Source of the DNA: Streptomyces sp. AC1-42W | GTDB taxonomy: Bacteria > Actinomycetota > Actinomycetes > Streptomycetales > Streptomycetaceae | Assembly: GCF_003248355.1 (NCBI RefSeq) | Contig: NZ_QKWY01000001.1 | Location: 310,001 to 374,000, forward strand | DNA length: 64,000 bases | Direction: 5' to 3' | Position numbers and translations under genes: made by a program | The notes under the pieces: model-generated | The model's database searches: none | Told to the model about the DNA's origin: nothing | Seen by the model: only the letters and a program-made list of their open reading frames with translations | Part shown: positions 24,987 through 33,558 of the stretch, in pieces | Numbering within the stretch: the stretch's first letter is position 1 | Layout of the letters: every line of letters starts with the position of its first letter

Positions 24987-27167
24987 TCACTTGTTCTCGG
25001 GCCCTGCCGGATGAAGGAGGTCGATCCCGCACAGGGCCGCCAACTCTTCGGCGGTGGAGGTCAGCGGTTCTCTGAGGTCGGCGAGTTGCGCGCGCATATC
25101 GGCGGCTCGGGACCAGAGTTGTTCGTGCTCAAGAGCGCTGCGTCCGGGCGGGCAAGTGTCCTCGTGTCGCCGGAGAGCGGAGTGCCACGTGGCCAGGAAC
25201 GGGCGCAGGTGCTGGTTGGCCAGGACAAACGCGATACGGGGGATGACCAGTGGGGGCGGGGACTCGGCCGCGACCCGGTGCAGCACTTCTCTGGTCGTGG
25301 CGAACAAGGAGTGCAGGGAGGTGAGGGCCTCCCTCAGCGAACCGTCCTCGGGGCCCAGGGGCTGGACCCCGACTCTGGTGACCAGTTCCACCTGGAGATC
25401 GAATGCGGCCGCGCGTTCCACTGGACCCGGCCCCGAACGAGGCAGGTCGAGAGGAGGGAAGGGCATGGGCGCGGGGCGGGGCGGCAGGCTGTCCCCGGAC
25501 GTTCTGGTGAGCGGCGCCGCGAGCGTATGAAGCAGTACCTGTCGCAGGTCCTCCTGACGGGCGGTGTCCTCGTCGTGCCGCCGAACCGCACGCGCCAGGA
25601 GAGCGTGGACGGTCCACGACCGGGGGACGATGGGATCGGGCAGCAGTGCGCCGGAGCCCAGCAGTGTGGCGAGGGCGTCGGAGACGGCCGGGCCGGCCTC
25701 CCAGGGGTCGTACGGGTCGACCGAGGCGACGGCGTTCTCCAGCACTGTTTGGGAGAGCGGCGTCGGGGATGCCAGGGCGAAAAAGCGCAGGACATCGTCC
25801 ACCGGACCCTTCCCACTCAGCGGTCGAGTGAGGAGCGTGGCGGCCAGAGCGATCCGTGTGTGTTCCGGCGTGCTGCTCCGTGCGAGTGGAGGCCCGGGAG
25901 AGACGAGTATGTCGGTGCCTGCGGCGTGCAGCCGGTTCCGCAGGCCCGAGAAATCGCTGGTATCGGCCAGGTCCGAGAGTAGATCGAGGGCGTGAGGATG
26001 CCCGCCCACGTCGTGGACCAGGGCGAGGGCCGTTGCCTTTTCGACATCGCTGCCCGGTGTACGGCGTGCGGTGATGAGCCGGTATCCGTCGGCGTCGGAG
26101 AGTGGTGGAACGTCGATGGCCTCGGCGGATGATCCGTAACGAAAGGACCGTGTGGTCAGCAGGGTGGAAGCGAGTAGATGGGGGCCATGGAGCAGTTGAA
26201 GTTCTTCCTGGTTCAGCCCGTCGGGAACCCCGTCAACGACCCACAGACAGGGCATTCCGTGTTCGCCGAGATGGATGGCGAGCCTGCTGAGGAGCCGAAC
26301 GAGGGATGTGCCATCCGTATGGTCCACGCCGAGCGCGTGGCAGACGACTGCCACCTGCTCCGCGTACACCTCCATGGCCGTCGTCGGGAGCGAGCTCTGG
26401 GTCCGGTGAAGGTCGAACCAGTACACACCGCCGGGGTAGGCGGAGCCGAACCGGAGGGCGTACTCCTGAGCCAGTACGGATTTGCCGATGCCGGGCATTC
26501 CGCGGAGCTGGGCCGTCCGGCCCGAACCGGAACCCGGCTGGGCGACGAGCGGAGCACGATGACGCACGAGTGCCGAATGGATGCGCCACTGCTCGGCCAG
26601 CCGGTCCGTGAAACGCACGGAACCGGACCGGGCTGGAGCGGGCAGCCACGGAGTCGATGCCGCCTCGCTTCCTGTCGCCGGCAGGCCGACCGAGCCGAGG
26701 GGCGATTCGACCCCTGTCACGTGGGCAGCCACCTGCTCGGCGAGCCGCCGGAGCGCATCCGGGACGGTGGGCCAGTTCCAGTGCCTGGCGTCGCGGAGCT
26801 CGACGGGCTGGACGTGATCGACAGAGCGCTCGGGGTTGATCACGAGGACACGGCTTCGTGGATCACCCTTGCGCTGGCCGGCCAGATAGGCATAGGTGAG
26901 TTCCCACTGGCAGGCCCGTCGGCGCGGGTAGTCGGCGGAGTAGAGAGCGAGGAGCACTTTCGAGCGGGCCAGAGCGTCGGAGATCGAGGCAGTGATCGAT
27001 GCGAAGTCGTCGACCGCCATATCGTCCAGGAACACGCGTAGCCCCCGGCTTCGCAACGCACGAGCGAGAGACCGGGCCTTGTCGGCATCGGTACGGCTGT
27101 AGCTCAGAAATACGTCCCACACGGCGACGGGTGCGGAGGCACAGTCGGACGCTGCCGGAGGGACCAT
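24987..27167 (-). CDS. TIR-NB-ARC protein with shared C-terminal helical module
   Basis: This 726-residue protein has an N-terminal TIR domain (16-150): WDVFLSYSRTDADKA, LRVFLDDM, and CQWELTYAYLAG, where Glu89 sits at the position of the NADase catalytic Glu. A STAND/NB-ARC ATPase follows (P-loop GMPGIGKS, 223-230; LWVVDGV near 308). From about 590 a helical module begins ELVTRVGVQPL, SLREALTSLHSLFATTREVL, then LRPFLATWHSAL and ADMRAQLADLREPL; the same module ends the neighbouring membrane protein. ATG 27167 has GGGAGGGAC upstream. TIR-STAND proteins in bacteria act in anti-phage defence by depleting NAD after sensing invasion; that role is inferred here. Confidence 0.85.
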   Translation of the reverse strand: MVPPAASDCASAPVAVWDVFLSYSRTDADKARSLARALRSRGLRVFLDDMAVDDFASITASISDALARSKVLLALYSADYPRRRACQWELTYAYLAGQRKGDPRSRVLVINPERSVDHVQPVELRDARHWNWPTVPDALRRLAEQVAAHVTGVESPLGSVGLPATGSEAASTPWLPAPARSGSVRFTDRLAEQWRIHSALVRHRAPLVAQPGSGSGRTAQLRGMPGIGKSVLAQEYALRFGSAYPGGVYWFDLHRTQSSLPTTAMEVYAEQVAVVCHALGVDHTDGTSLVRLLSRLAIHLGEHGMPCLWVVDGVPDGLNQEELQLLHGPHLLASTLLTTRSFRYGSSAEAIDVPPLSDADGYRLITARRTPGSDVEKATALALVHDVGGHPHALDLLSDLADTSDFSGLRNRLHAAGTDILVSPGPPLARSSTPEHTRIALAATLLTRPLSGKGPVDDVLRFFALASPTPLSQTVLENAVASVDPYDPWEAGPAVSDALATLLGSGALLPDPIVPRSWTVHALLARAVRRHDEDTARQEDLRQVLLHTLAAPLTRTSGDSLPPRPAPMPFPPLDLPRSGPGPVERAAAFDLQVELVTRVGVQPLGPEDGSLREALTSLHSLFATTREVLHRVAAESPPPLVIPRIAFVLANQHLRPFLATWHSALRRHEDTCPPGRSALEHEQLWSRAADMRAQLADLREPLTSTAEELAALCGIDLLHPAGPENK

Positions 27168-27230
27168 GCTCAGTCCCTCCCGCAGGAACTCATGCCTGCG
27201 CGCCAACATACCCGCTCAGCCCGAAAAACA

Positions 27231-27239
27231 GGGGGGGGG
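27231..27239. repeat. G9 homopolymer
   Basis: Nine consecutive G in the 187-bp gap between the TIR-NB-ARC gene and the two-TM gene. It is one of three long G tracts within 3.4 kb. Confidence 0.9.
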
Positions 27240-27354
27240 TGCTGTTTGCTCTTTTTCTCACGGACGCCCGCAGCGGCGGAACGGATCGGTCGGTCTGCAC
27301 CGTCTCATCATGCTTCATCACTGGAGGAAGGACATCGCTGGCCCGGCCGGAGAG

Positions 27355-28182
27355 TCAGCGGACGTCGGGCTCGGACTCCTGCTGGTGGGGGAGGGGCGGG
27401 CGGCCGGCCCCGGGACGCCAGTCCGGCGGGCGTAGATACTGCTCGGGATTCCGGATACCGGCCAGGTTTCCAAGCCCGATCACGTACGGCCGCAGGCGGT
27501 CCTGAAGCTCTTTGAGGTCGGCACGGAACGCGGCGTTACCGGGCCATGCCCTCTCGTCCGCGTTCTCGCCCTGCTCGGCGCTCCAGGCGTCCAGCCACGG
27601 GTGCCAGGCTTCGAGGAAGGGAGCGAGGTTGTGATTGATGATGGTGAGCACGAGCGCGTTGACGGAGTCGCCCGCAGGGGGTGGTGGTGGCGCGGTACCC
27701 GATTCCACCGGCTCCCGGTACAAGTCGACGAGTTTCCTGAGCGAGGCGAGTGCAGCCCGGAGGTTTCCACCCTCGTCGCTCAGGGGACGGGTGGCCACGC
27801 GCGTGGCCGCTTGGAAGAATAAGCGCTCGGCGGCTTGTCGTGTGTCCGTGGTGGGCGCGAAGGTCATCTCACCGACGGGCAAGGTGACCTTGACCTCGGT
27901 CAGCCGACCCGACTGGCGGTAGAACTGGGCTCCCAGTGCGAGCGCGACACCAGCCAGCCCGCCGACCACGATCGAGAGTGTCTGCCCCCCGGTCTGCGCG
28001 ATGGAGTACGCGGCGATGCCGACGGTCGAACCGACCAGTGCCGCGAGAACCACCCGTGCCGTTGCTCGTGCACCCGGTCCCCGTACGCGTGCGGAGTACG
28101 CCATGGTGAGAAACCCCTTCAGCCGTCCCTGTGTGTCGACGGCGCCGATTCCGATCGGATGTTCTCGATGCTCTTTTGACAT
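27355..28182 (-). CDS. Two-TM protein with the same C-terminal helical module as the TIR-NB-ARC protein
   Basis: This 275-residue protein has a short cytoplasmic N-terminus, two membrane helices (about 42-63 and 68-86), a link VKVTLPVGEMTFAP, and a soluble C-terminal domain with RVATRPL, NLRAALASLRKLVDLYREPV, INHNLAPFLEAWHPWLDAW and AAFRADLKELQDRLRPY. This aligns along its length with residues 590-715 of the TIR protein. ATG 28182 has GGTGA upstream; an in-frame GTG at 28212 overlaps the stop of the previous gene (GTGA) and would add 10 residues. The family is unnamed to me. It may anchor or receive signals from the TIR protein at the membrane. Confidence 0.75.
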   Translation of the reverse strand: MSKEHREHPIGIGAVDTQGRLKGFLTMAYSARVRGPGARATARVVLAALVGSTVGIAAYSIAQTGGQTLSIVVGGLAGVALALGAQFYRQSGRLTEVKVTLPVGEMTFAPTTDTRQAAERLFFQAATRVATRPLSDEGGNLRAALASLRKLVDLYREPVESGTAPPPPPAGDSVNALVLTIINHNLAPFLEAWHPWLDAWSAEQGENADERAWPGNAAFRADLKELQDRLRPYVIGLGNLAGIRNPEQYLRPPDWRPGAGRPPLPHQQESEPDVR

Positions 28183-28208
28183 GACTTCACCGATCACCGA
28201 CTTCGTCG

Positions 28209-29474
28209 TCACCGGCGCGGTCGCGTGATGAGCCATGTGCCACCGATGACGAGCAGGGCGAACAGTGCGTGGGCGACGCCCCATGCGCTGATGAGCATGA
28301 GCCGGTCGCGCAGGGTGAAGTTGCCGGTCAGTGTCACCTGCAGTGACCCGACTGCGAACGCGATGACGGACGAGAAGAGGGCGACGAGTTCTACGGATCG
28401 CACGTGGTTGGCCCGTGCCGACTCCTCGCTCGCGCGGAGGGCGCTGTTCAGGTGGACGTCGCGCCGTCGCATCTCCTCTTCCGCGCGAGCCCATCGCTCT
28501 TGCTGGGCAGCCTCCCGGTGGGCCAGCCTCTGCTCGTACGCGGCGTCCTGCGCGGTACGTTGCCGACCCTCGACGATCACCTCCCGCTTGGTGAGGTACT
28601 GCTCCTGGAGCAGCTTGTGACTGCCCCGGGAGCCGACGGCGGGCAGGAGGCGCAGCGCGGTATCGATGTTTCGCAGGGCGGCGTCGTGGTCGCCGGCCAT
28701 GTGCAGGCCGGTGGCGAGCCGAAAGTGGAACATGTGGTCGCCGGGGTGGTCCCGAACGGCCTCGGTCGCACGCTCGCGCAGCAGTTCTCCCTGCCCCTCG
28801 AAGAGGGTCGCGAACTGGATGCCGTTGAGGCAGATGTCGACGACGTGTCGGGTGCGGTCCGTGGAGCGCCATGCCTCGTCGAGGAGTCCGACGGCATGCT
28901 CGGTGGTGACGGTCCGACTGCCGAACGCCGCGAAGGAACGAAGCGCCGTGAACAGGGCGGACTGCCGGTGTGTACCGGCGGCGAGGGAAAGGAGCGAGGC
29001 GTCGAGGAACTGATGGAGCTCTTCGAAGAGGAAGTCGGAGCGCAGCTTCCCCGCGTGGTAGAGGGTCGCAAAGTAGGCGACATCCCCGGCCGGGGTGTCC
29101 CGGGAGACGATGTCCTCGATCCCCTGGGAAAGCTCGACGGCGGACTCGACACTGTCCTTGGTGATGAAGGCGTACCCGAGGGCCCACTTCTCCAGCACCT
29201 CGACTCGTGCTTCGCGGGACACGTGTGCGCCGATCCAGAGGGAACACACGGCGGCGGTCCGGATGCTCGGTCGTTCCAGAAATCTCAGCCGCCAGTAGCG
29301 GTCGGCGCAGATGAGATATGGATCCGCAGAGAAGTCCGAGGACGCCACGTCGAAGGGGGGTTCCACACCGTCCCGGTGCAGAGCCAGCGCGATCTCCTCG
29401 CACACGCGATCCAACTCCCGCGAGTCCGAGACGACAACCTGGTTCAGGCGTGCCGTGTACGCCCCCGAGTCCAT
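28209..29474 (-). CDS. Helical-repeat protein with coiled coil and C-terminal membrane hairpin
   Basis: This 421-residue protein has helical repeats over residues 50-300, including a clear TPR (HMFHFRLATGLHMAGDHDAALRNIDTALRLL). A charged coiled coil (about 315-370, YEQRLAHREAAQQERWAR onward) and two membrane helices follow (FSSVIAFAVGSLQVTL and WGVAHALFALLVIGGTWL). ATG 29474 has a GGGGGA site. It is the first gene of a leftward run with the two-TM and TIR-NB-ARC genes. Its topology suggests a membrane-tethered scaffold or sensor. I do not recognise a named family. Confidence 0.75.
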   Translation of the reverse strand: MDSGAYTARLNQVVVSDSRELDRVCEEIALALHRDGVEPPFDVASSDFSADPYLICADRYWRLRFLERPSIRTAAVCSLWIGAHVSREARVEVLEKWALGYAFITKDSVESAVELSQGIEDIVSRDTPAGDVAYFATLYHAGKLRSDFLFEELHQFLDASLLSLAAGTHRQSALFTALRSFAAFGSRTVTTEHAVGLLDEAWRSTDRTRHVVDICLNGIQFATLFEGQGELLRERATEAVRDHPGDHMFHFRLATGLHMAGDHDAALRNIDTALRLLPAVGSRGSHKLLQEQYLTKREVIVEGRQRTAQDAAYEQRLAHREAAQQERWARAEEEMRRRDVHLNSALRASEESARANHVRSVELVALFSSVIAFAVGSLQVTLTGNFTLRDRLMLISAWGVAHALFALLVIGGTWLITRPRR

Positions 29475-29542
29475 GCGTTCCCCCCTGCTGCTCGACCGTC
29501 CCGTAGACCTGCCTATCACGGCACAGCGGGAGGTGGGGTCCA

Positions 29543-29548
29543 TATGAT
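29543..29548 (+). promoter_or_regulatory. -10 box of a leaderless promoter
   Basis: TATGAT ends 6 nt before the ATG at 29555, so the GT2 mRNA probably starts at its first codon. No good -35 box is visible. Confidence 0.55.
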
Positions 29549-29554
29549 CGAACC

Positions 29555-30322
29555 ATGCAGGTAGACGTGGTGACAGCTGTGCACGCCTCGCATGCGGGCT
29601 TTCTTCCGGCGGTATGGCGATCACTGCTTTACCAGAGCCATACGCGATGGCGTTGGCTGATCCAGATCGATGGCCCGCCGAGCGAGGCGCGGGCGGTTCT
29701 CACCGCGTGCGCAGCCCTTGACGACCCAAGGGTCCTCGTCGCCTCCCACACCACCTCGGAAGGGCCGGCCGTTACCCGCAACGTGGCTCTGGGGCGCGCC
29801 TCCGCTCCGCTTGTCCAGAACGTCGACGCGGACGACGAGTTGGAGCCCGACGCACTGGCTGTCCTCGTCACCGCCCTGAACGACCACCCTGACGCCGGCT
29901 ACGCCGTGGGCCATGCCCGTGACCTGATGATTGACGGGCTAATGGTCGACCACCCCTTGCCGTTTCTGCCCGGCACTCTGCCCAGGGGGGCACTCCTGCC
30001 TGCCTGGAGGACGGACCCAGCCGACTACCGGGTGCCGGTTCACCCCGCGGGGGTGATGTGGAGGCGCTCTCTGCTTGTGGCGCTCGGCGGATGGTCCGCC
30101 CTCCAGGGGATGGAAGACACCGGCGTTCTCATGGCGGCCTCGGCGGCTGCCGAGGGAGTTCTGGTCGACGCGGCGACCCTTCGCTACCGCCGACACGTTG
30201 CTCAGCGGTCGAAGAGAACGTCAAAATTCGCCGGGGGGGGGGCGCAGATAGCGCTCATTCGGGAGCGGGCGGCGGTGCTGAGCTCGTTGCCGCCGTGGAG
30301 TCGAGACCCTGACCTCCCTTGA
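29555..30322 (+). CDS. Family 2 glycosyltransferase
   Basis: This 255-residue GT-A enzyme begins QVDVVTAVHASHAGFL, has the substrate strand WRWLIQIDGP, the motif GPAVTRNVALGRA, the metal-binding VQNVDADDELEPDAL, and an acceptor-side GGWSALQGMEDTGVLM with the probable catalytic acidic pair. There is no membrane segment. A tract of ten G at 30233-30242 encodes Gly-Gly-Gly near residue 227, so slippage would change the last 30 residues. It is divergent from the helical-repeat gene by 80 bp and has a leaderless promoter. The donor and acceptor are unknown. Confidence 0.85.
   Translation: MQVDVVTAVHASHAGFLPAVWRSLLYQSHTRWRWLIQIDGPPSEARAVLTACAALDDPRVLVASHTTSEGPAVTRNVALGRASAPLVQNVDADDELEPDALAVLVTALNDHPDAGYAVGHARDLMIDGLMVDHPLPFLPGTLPRGALLPAWRTDPADYRVPVHPAGVMWRRSLLVALGGWSALQGMEDTGVLMAASAAAEGVLVDAATLRYRRHVAQRSKRTSKFAGGGAQIALIRERAAVLSSLPPWSRDPDLP
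30233..30242. repeat. G10 homopolymer inside the GT2 gene
   Basis: Ten consecutive G near the 3' end of the coding region; a gain or loss of one base would alter the C-terminus. Confidence 0.9.
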
Positions 30323-30348
30323 GGATCGATCCCTGTGGTCCTGAGGGC

Positions 30349-30866
30349 TCACATAGGGCAGCGCCACCTCGGCCCTACGGCGAGACCCGTGGCCGAAGGC
30401 GGCCGGCAGCGCTGATGAGATCGACGCGACCTGTGCCAGGCAGGCGAGGGTGGCCCGTTCGGCGGACCGCTCTCTCGCAGTAGCCGTTCCCGGACCGAAG
30501 GTGCCTGGTCAAGGAGCCCTCCGACCTGCATTCCCTCTTGGCTCGGGTCGCCTTCGGCAGCGGGGGGGGGGGGGGGGAAGTAGTCGGGTACTACGTCCAG
30601 CCGGCTCACCACGGGATCTCCCGTACGCAGAGTGATCAGCGGTTCCCACGACACGTGATCGGGAACGCCAGGGCGGTGGGACAGGGTGTGCCACAAGGCC
30701 GGCCGCGGATAGTGGTTGCCGCCGGGCGCCGCATTCGCCCGCACCCACGTCAGGTCCGACCGCCGGCTCGGACCGAAATTCCCCCGCCCGCGACTCCAGC
30801 CAGCCTGAACAACGAGGCCGAATCGATGACCTTCACCTCGCGCGGCAGCGGCTGCTCAACATCCAT
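30349..30866 (-). pseudogene. Degenerate hypothetical gene with frameshift and G16 tract
   Basis: An ATG at 30866 opens a sensible frame (MDVEQPLPREVKVIDSAS, then LFRLAGVAGGG) that stops near 30750. An overlapping frame then continues with SDLTWVRANAAPGGNHYPRP, WHTLSHRPGVPDHVSWEPL and PVVSRLDVVPDYF, runs into a proline run encoded by 16 consecutive C (G on the plus strand) and loses coding character. I do not recognise the family. The most likely reading is a single gene decayed by a frameshift and by expansion of the homopolymer. Confidence 0.5.
30562..30577. repeat. G16 homopolymer
   Basis: Sixteen consecutive G, the longest single-base run in the window, within the degenerate gene. Confidence 0.9.
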
Positions 30867-31036
30867 CGCCCATGCTGCCAGGCGGCACCTTCCGCCGGGC
30901 GACCCAACCCAAAAGTCATTCCGTTGGGAGTTTCAAGAGGGCGAGGCCGGTGTGTCCAGGCATGAAGCGAGCGGTGACCGCGTCCCGCCCTCTGGACTCG
31001 GTAGACCGGAGGGGCTGAGCCCTCTCCAGCAAGGCA

Positions 31037-31060
31037 CGTACTTGACGTACTTGACGTACT
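31037..31060 (+). promoter_or_regulatory. Direct-repeat operator/promoter of the toxin-antitoxin pair
   Basis: CGTACTTGA occurs at 31037-31045 and 31046-31054, followed by CGTACT (31055-31060). Each copy creates a TTGACG -35-like box (31042-31047, 31051-31056), the second 17 bp before CATTCT (31074-31079). Repeats here suit autoregulation by the antitoxin. Confidence 0.6.
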
Positions 31061-31104
31061 CATTTGGGGGAGGCATTCTGATAGGGAACCCTGAGGAGAC
31101 CGCC

Positions 31105-31521
31105 ATGTCCGCAGTGCACTATGAGAGCTATACCGAGGCACGCACACACCTCAAGGATCTTCTCGACGCGGCCGGGGAGGGCCGGGTGGCGACAGTGCGC
31201 CGGGACACTGGCCGTGCTGCCGTCGTGGATGTCGACCGACTGCGCTACTACCTGTCACTGGTCTGCTCGGCCAAGGCGCAGGCTGTCGCGGAGTCCGGGG
31301 GCTGGTCGATCTTCATTCCTGGGCTTCCCGTGGCGGCGGACGGAGGGACCTTCGATGAGGCCATCACTGAAATGGTCGACGCTCTGCGCGAGTATGCCGA
31401 GGACTGGCAGGACCGCCTGCGCATGGCCCCTAATCACCAGGACAATTGGGGTTTGGTGCAGTTGATCGCTCTGAGCGATGACCAGCAGCTCGCCGACTGG
31501 CTGGCCGGAACAGGCCGGTGA
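31105..31521 (+). CDS. Phd/YefM-type antitoxin with HicB-like second half
   Basis: This 138-residue protein starts with a Phd/YefM-like DNA-binding domain (ESYTEARTHLKDLLDAAGEG, then VATVRRDTGRAAVVDVDRLRY). Its second half (SGGWSIFIPGLPVAADGG, FDEAITEMVDALREYAEDW) resembles the HicB-type fold, which often neutralises a toxin. The ATG at 31105 has GAGGAG 7 nt upstream. It overlaps the downstream toxin gene by GTGA. Antitoxins of this class also repress their own promoter, and the tandem repeats upstream fit that. Confidence 0.85.
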   Translation: MSAVHYESYTEARTHLKDLLDAAGEGRVATVRRDTGRAAVVDVDRLRYYLSLVCSAKAQAVAESGGWSIFIPGLPVAADGGTFDEAITEMVDALREYAEDWQDRLRMAPNHQDNWGLVQLIALSDDQQLADWLAGTGR

Positions 31522-31943
31522 ACCGGCCGCAGCCGGATCGTGAGCGCCATGAGAGATTCTGTGCCGTCGAAGAGTGGGAGCGGGTACGAGATGCGCGCGG
31601 GCGTACCGGTACTCACCACGTCACCTACGAGCTGACGCTGCACAACGCTCGGATCCTGCGCACGAGGATCTCCCACCCGGTGGACCGCACGGTCTACGGC
31701 GCGGGGATGTGGGGTCACATCTTGCGGGACCAGCTCGACGTTTCCGAGGACGAATTCTGGGACTGTGTACTTGACGGTCGGCTACCGGACCGGGGAGCCC
31801 CCGCAGTGCCGAAGGAGGTGCTGCCCACAGACCTGGTGTATCTGCTGATCCATCGTGTCGGCCTCGCAGAGGAGACGGTGGCCGAGCTGACCAAGGAGGA
31901 TGCGGTGGCTCGGCTCCATCAGTATTGGACCGAAGGGACCTGA
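31518..31943 (+). CDS. Putative toxin of a type II toxin-antitoxin pair
   Basis: This 141-residue protein is of the kind annotated in Streptomyces as a cytotoxic translational repressor: it starts MNRPQPDRERHERFCAVEEW, has GRTGTHHVTYELTLHNAR, then TRISHPVDRTVYGAGMW, HILRDQLDVSEDEFWDCV and a C-terminal KEDAVARLHQYW. The GTG at 31518 overlaps the antitoxin stop. No catalytic triad can be assigned from sequence. Order (antitoxin first, coupled toxin) supports the role. It is intact although surrounded by decayed genes. Confidence 0.78.
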   Translation: MNRPQPDRERHERFCAVEEWERVRDARGRTGTHHVTYELTLHNARILRTRISHPVDRTVYGAGMWGHILRDQLDVSEDEFWDCVLDGRLPDRGAPAVPKEVLPTDLVYLLIHRVGLAEETVAELTKEDAVARLHQYWTEGT

Positions 31944-32002
31944 GCGCGGGCCGGCGGTCTGCGCTGCGATCCCCCACGCTTGTCCGGCGCAGAGTGCTGT
32001 TG

Positions 32003-32265
32003 ATGGCCCGCGCCCTTGAATGTGGTCCAGACAAGAGGAACCGCTACATCGACAGCGAGGTGGAAGAGCCTCCGTCCGAGCCCATCGCGGCCTACGTGGC
32101 CGCGTTGCTTGAGCGCTGGCGTGACCCACCGAGGACGAGGAGGACACCTCGCCCCGGTCAACAGGGCCGCTGATCGGCGAGACGGGCGGTCCGCTGATCT
32201 ACTTCCCCATGCGGTGGAGCATGGCCGAGGAGCTGTCGGCGTACGGGGCGGCCGTGGCGGAGTCC
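32003..32265 (+). pseudogene. Remnant of a small hypothetical protein gene
   Basis: An ATG at 32003 reads MARALECGPDKRNRYIDSEV, EEPPSEPIAAYVAALLERW and then loses frame near 32125-32160. The following coding sequence sits in the next frame: GPLIGETGGPLIYFPMRWSM, AEELSAYGAAVAESMG. Together they resemble one family of small acidic actinobacterial proteins, with the middle (an acidic segment before GPLIGE) out of frame. Downstream, DAAYQQLHEIRHARINE in a third frame looks like the tail of another lost gene. Confidence 0.55.
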
Positions 32266-32439
32266 ATGGGGCCGATCCGTGGGATGCCGCGTACCAGCAG
32301 CTCCATGAGATCCGTCATGCGCGGATCAACGAGCGATCACACCATAAGGAACACGTGCCCGGGCAGTGCAGGTGCGGGCACAGGTTTCTGAACCTCCGGC
32401 GAACTCGGGCCGGGGTGAGCCGGTCGGGCTCGGCGGGCT

Positions 32440-33435
32440 TCTCCCACGGTCGCCGCACATCCTTCAGCGCCTCGGCATACGCCTGGACCCACTGCTGCCG
32501 AAGCGGCTCCGGCCTGCGGAAACGACGGTCCGGCGGCTGCTGGCCCGTATCGACGGTGACGCGCTGGACCGGGCGGTCGGACGCTGGCTCGCCGACCGCC
32601 GCCCGAAGGCGACCGGGCTGCGCGGCCTCGCGGTGGACGGCAAGGGCCTGCGCGGCGCGGCCAAAGCGATGGGTCGCAAGATCCATCTGCTCGCCGCGCT
32701 GGAGCACGCCACCGGCCTGGTCCTGGCCCAGCTGGACGTCGGTGAGAAGACGAATGAGATCACCTGCTTCCAGCCGCTGCTGGACACCGTCGGCGACCTG
32801 GCGGGAACCGTCGTCACCAGCGACGCGATGCACACCCAGCGCGAGCACGCCGACTACCTCCTCGGCCGGGGCGCCCACTACATCGTGATCGTCAAGGGCA
32901 ACCAGAAGAAGCTGCGCCGTCAGCTCAAGTCCCTTCCCTGGAAGGACATCCCGCTTCAGTCACGCACCCGGGGCATCGGCCACGGCCGCGCGGAGATCCG
33001 CCGGATCAAGGCCGCAACCGTGAACAGCCTCCTCTTCCCCGGAGCCCGCCAAGCCGTCCAGATCAAGCGTCGGCGCACCGACCGCAAGACCGGCAAGACC
33101 ACCGTCAAGACGGTCTACGCCGTCACCAGCCTGACCGCCGAGCAGGCCACCGCCGCCCAACTCGGCGAACTCGTACGCGACCACTGGAAGATCGAGGCCC
33201 CGCACCATGTCCGCGACACCACCTTCGCCGAAGACGCCTCCCAGCTGCGGACCGGCAACGCGCCCCGCGCGATGGCCACCTGGCGCAACCTCGCCATCGG
33301 AGCCCTCCGCACGGCCGGAGTCAAGAACATCGCGGCCGGCCTCCGCCGCAACGCCCGCGACCCTCGCCGCCCCCTCGCACTCCTGGGCCTCGGATGATCA
33401 CGAACCGGACGTCATGCGACTACGCCGAAGCCCTG
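32440..33435 (+). mobile_element. 5'-truncated ISAs1-family element
   Basis: The right end is recognisable: the plus strand ends GCCGAAGCCCTG at 33435, that is CAGGGCTTCGGC reading inward. The left end and the beginning of the transposase are missing; sequence before about 32440 belongs to other remnants. No target duplication can be found. Confidence 0.7.
32447..33397 (+). pseudogene. ISAs1 family transposase, N-terminal part lost
   Basis: The frame encodes the DDE core and C-terminus of an ISAs1 transposase: [34 protein letters not shown] with the first Asp, [51 protein letters not shown] with the catalytic Glu, and [16 protein letters not shown]. Intact family members have about 60-100 more residues in front (the usual DPRD...GVRH region), which is absent. 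An open frame reaches back to 32366 but without homology. It is probably inactive. Confidence 0.8.
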
Positions 33436-33558
33436 GCCCGCCCCAGCCGCCGGAGGTGTGTCTCTCCCGCTTCACGCCTGCAGACGCGGAGCGGTCGCAG
33501 TGAGGAACATGGCTGTCGACCACTGATGGGCGCGGCCGACGGCCATGCTCGAGGGTTG

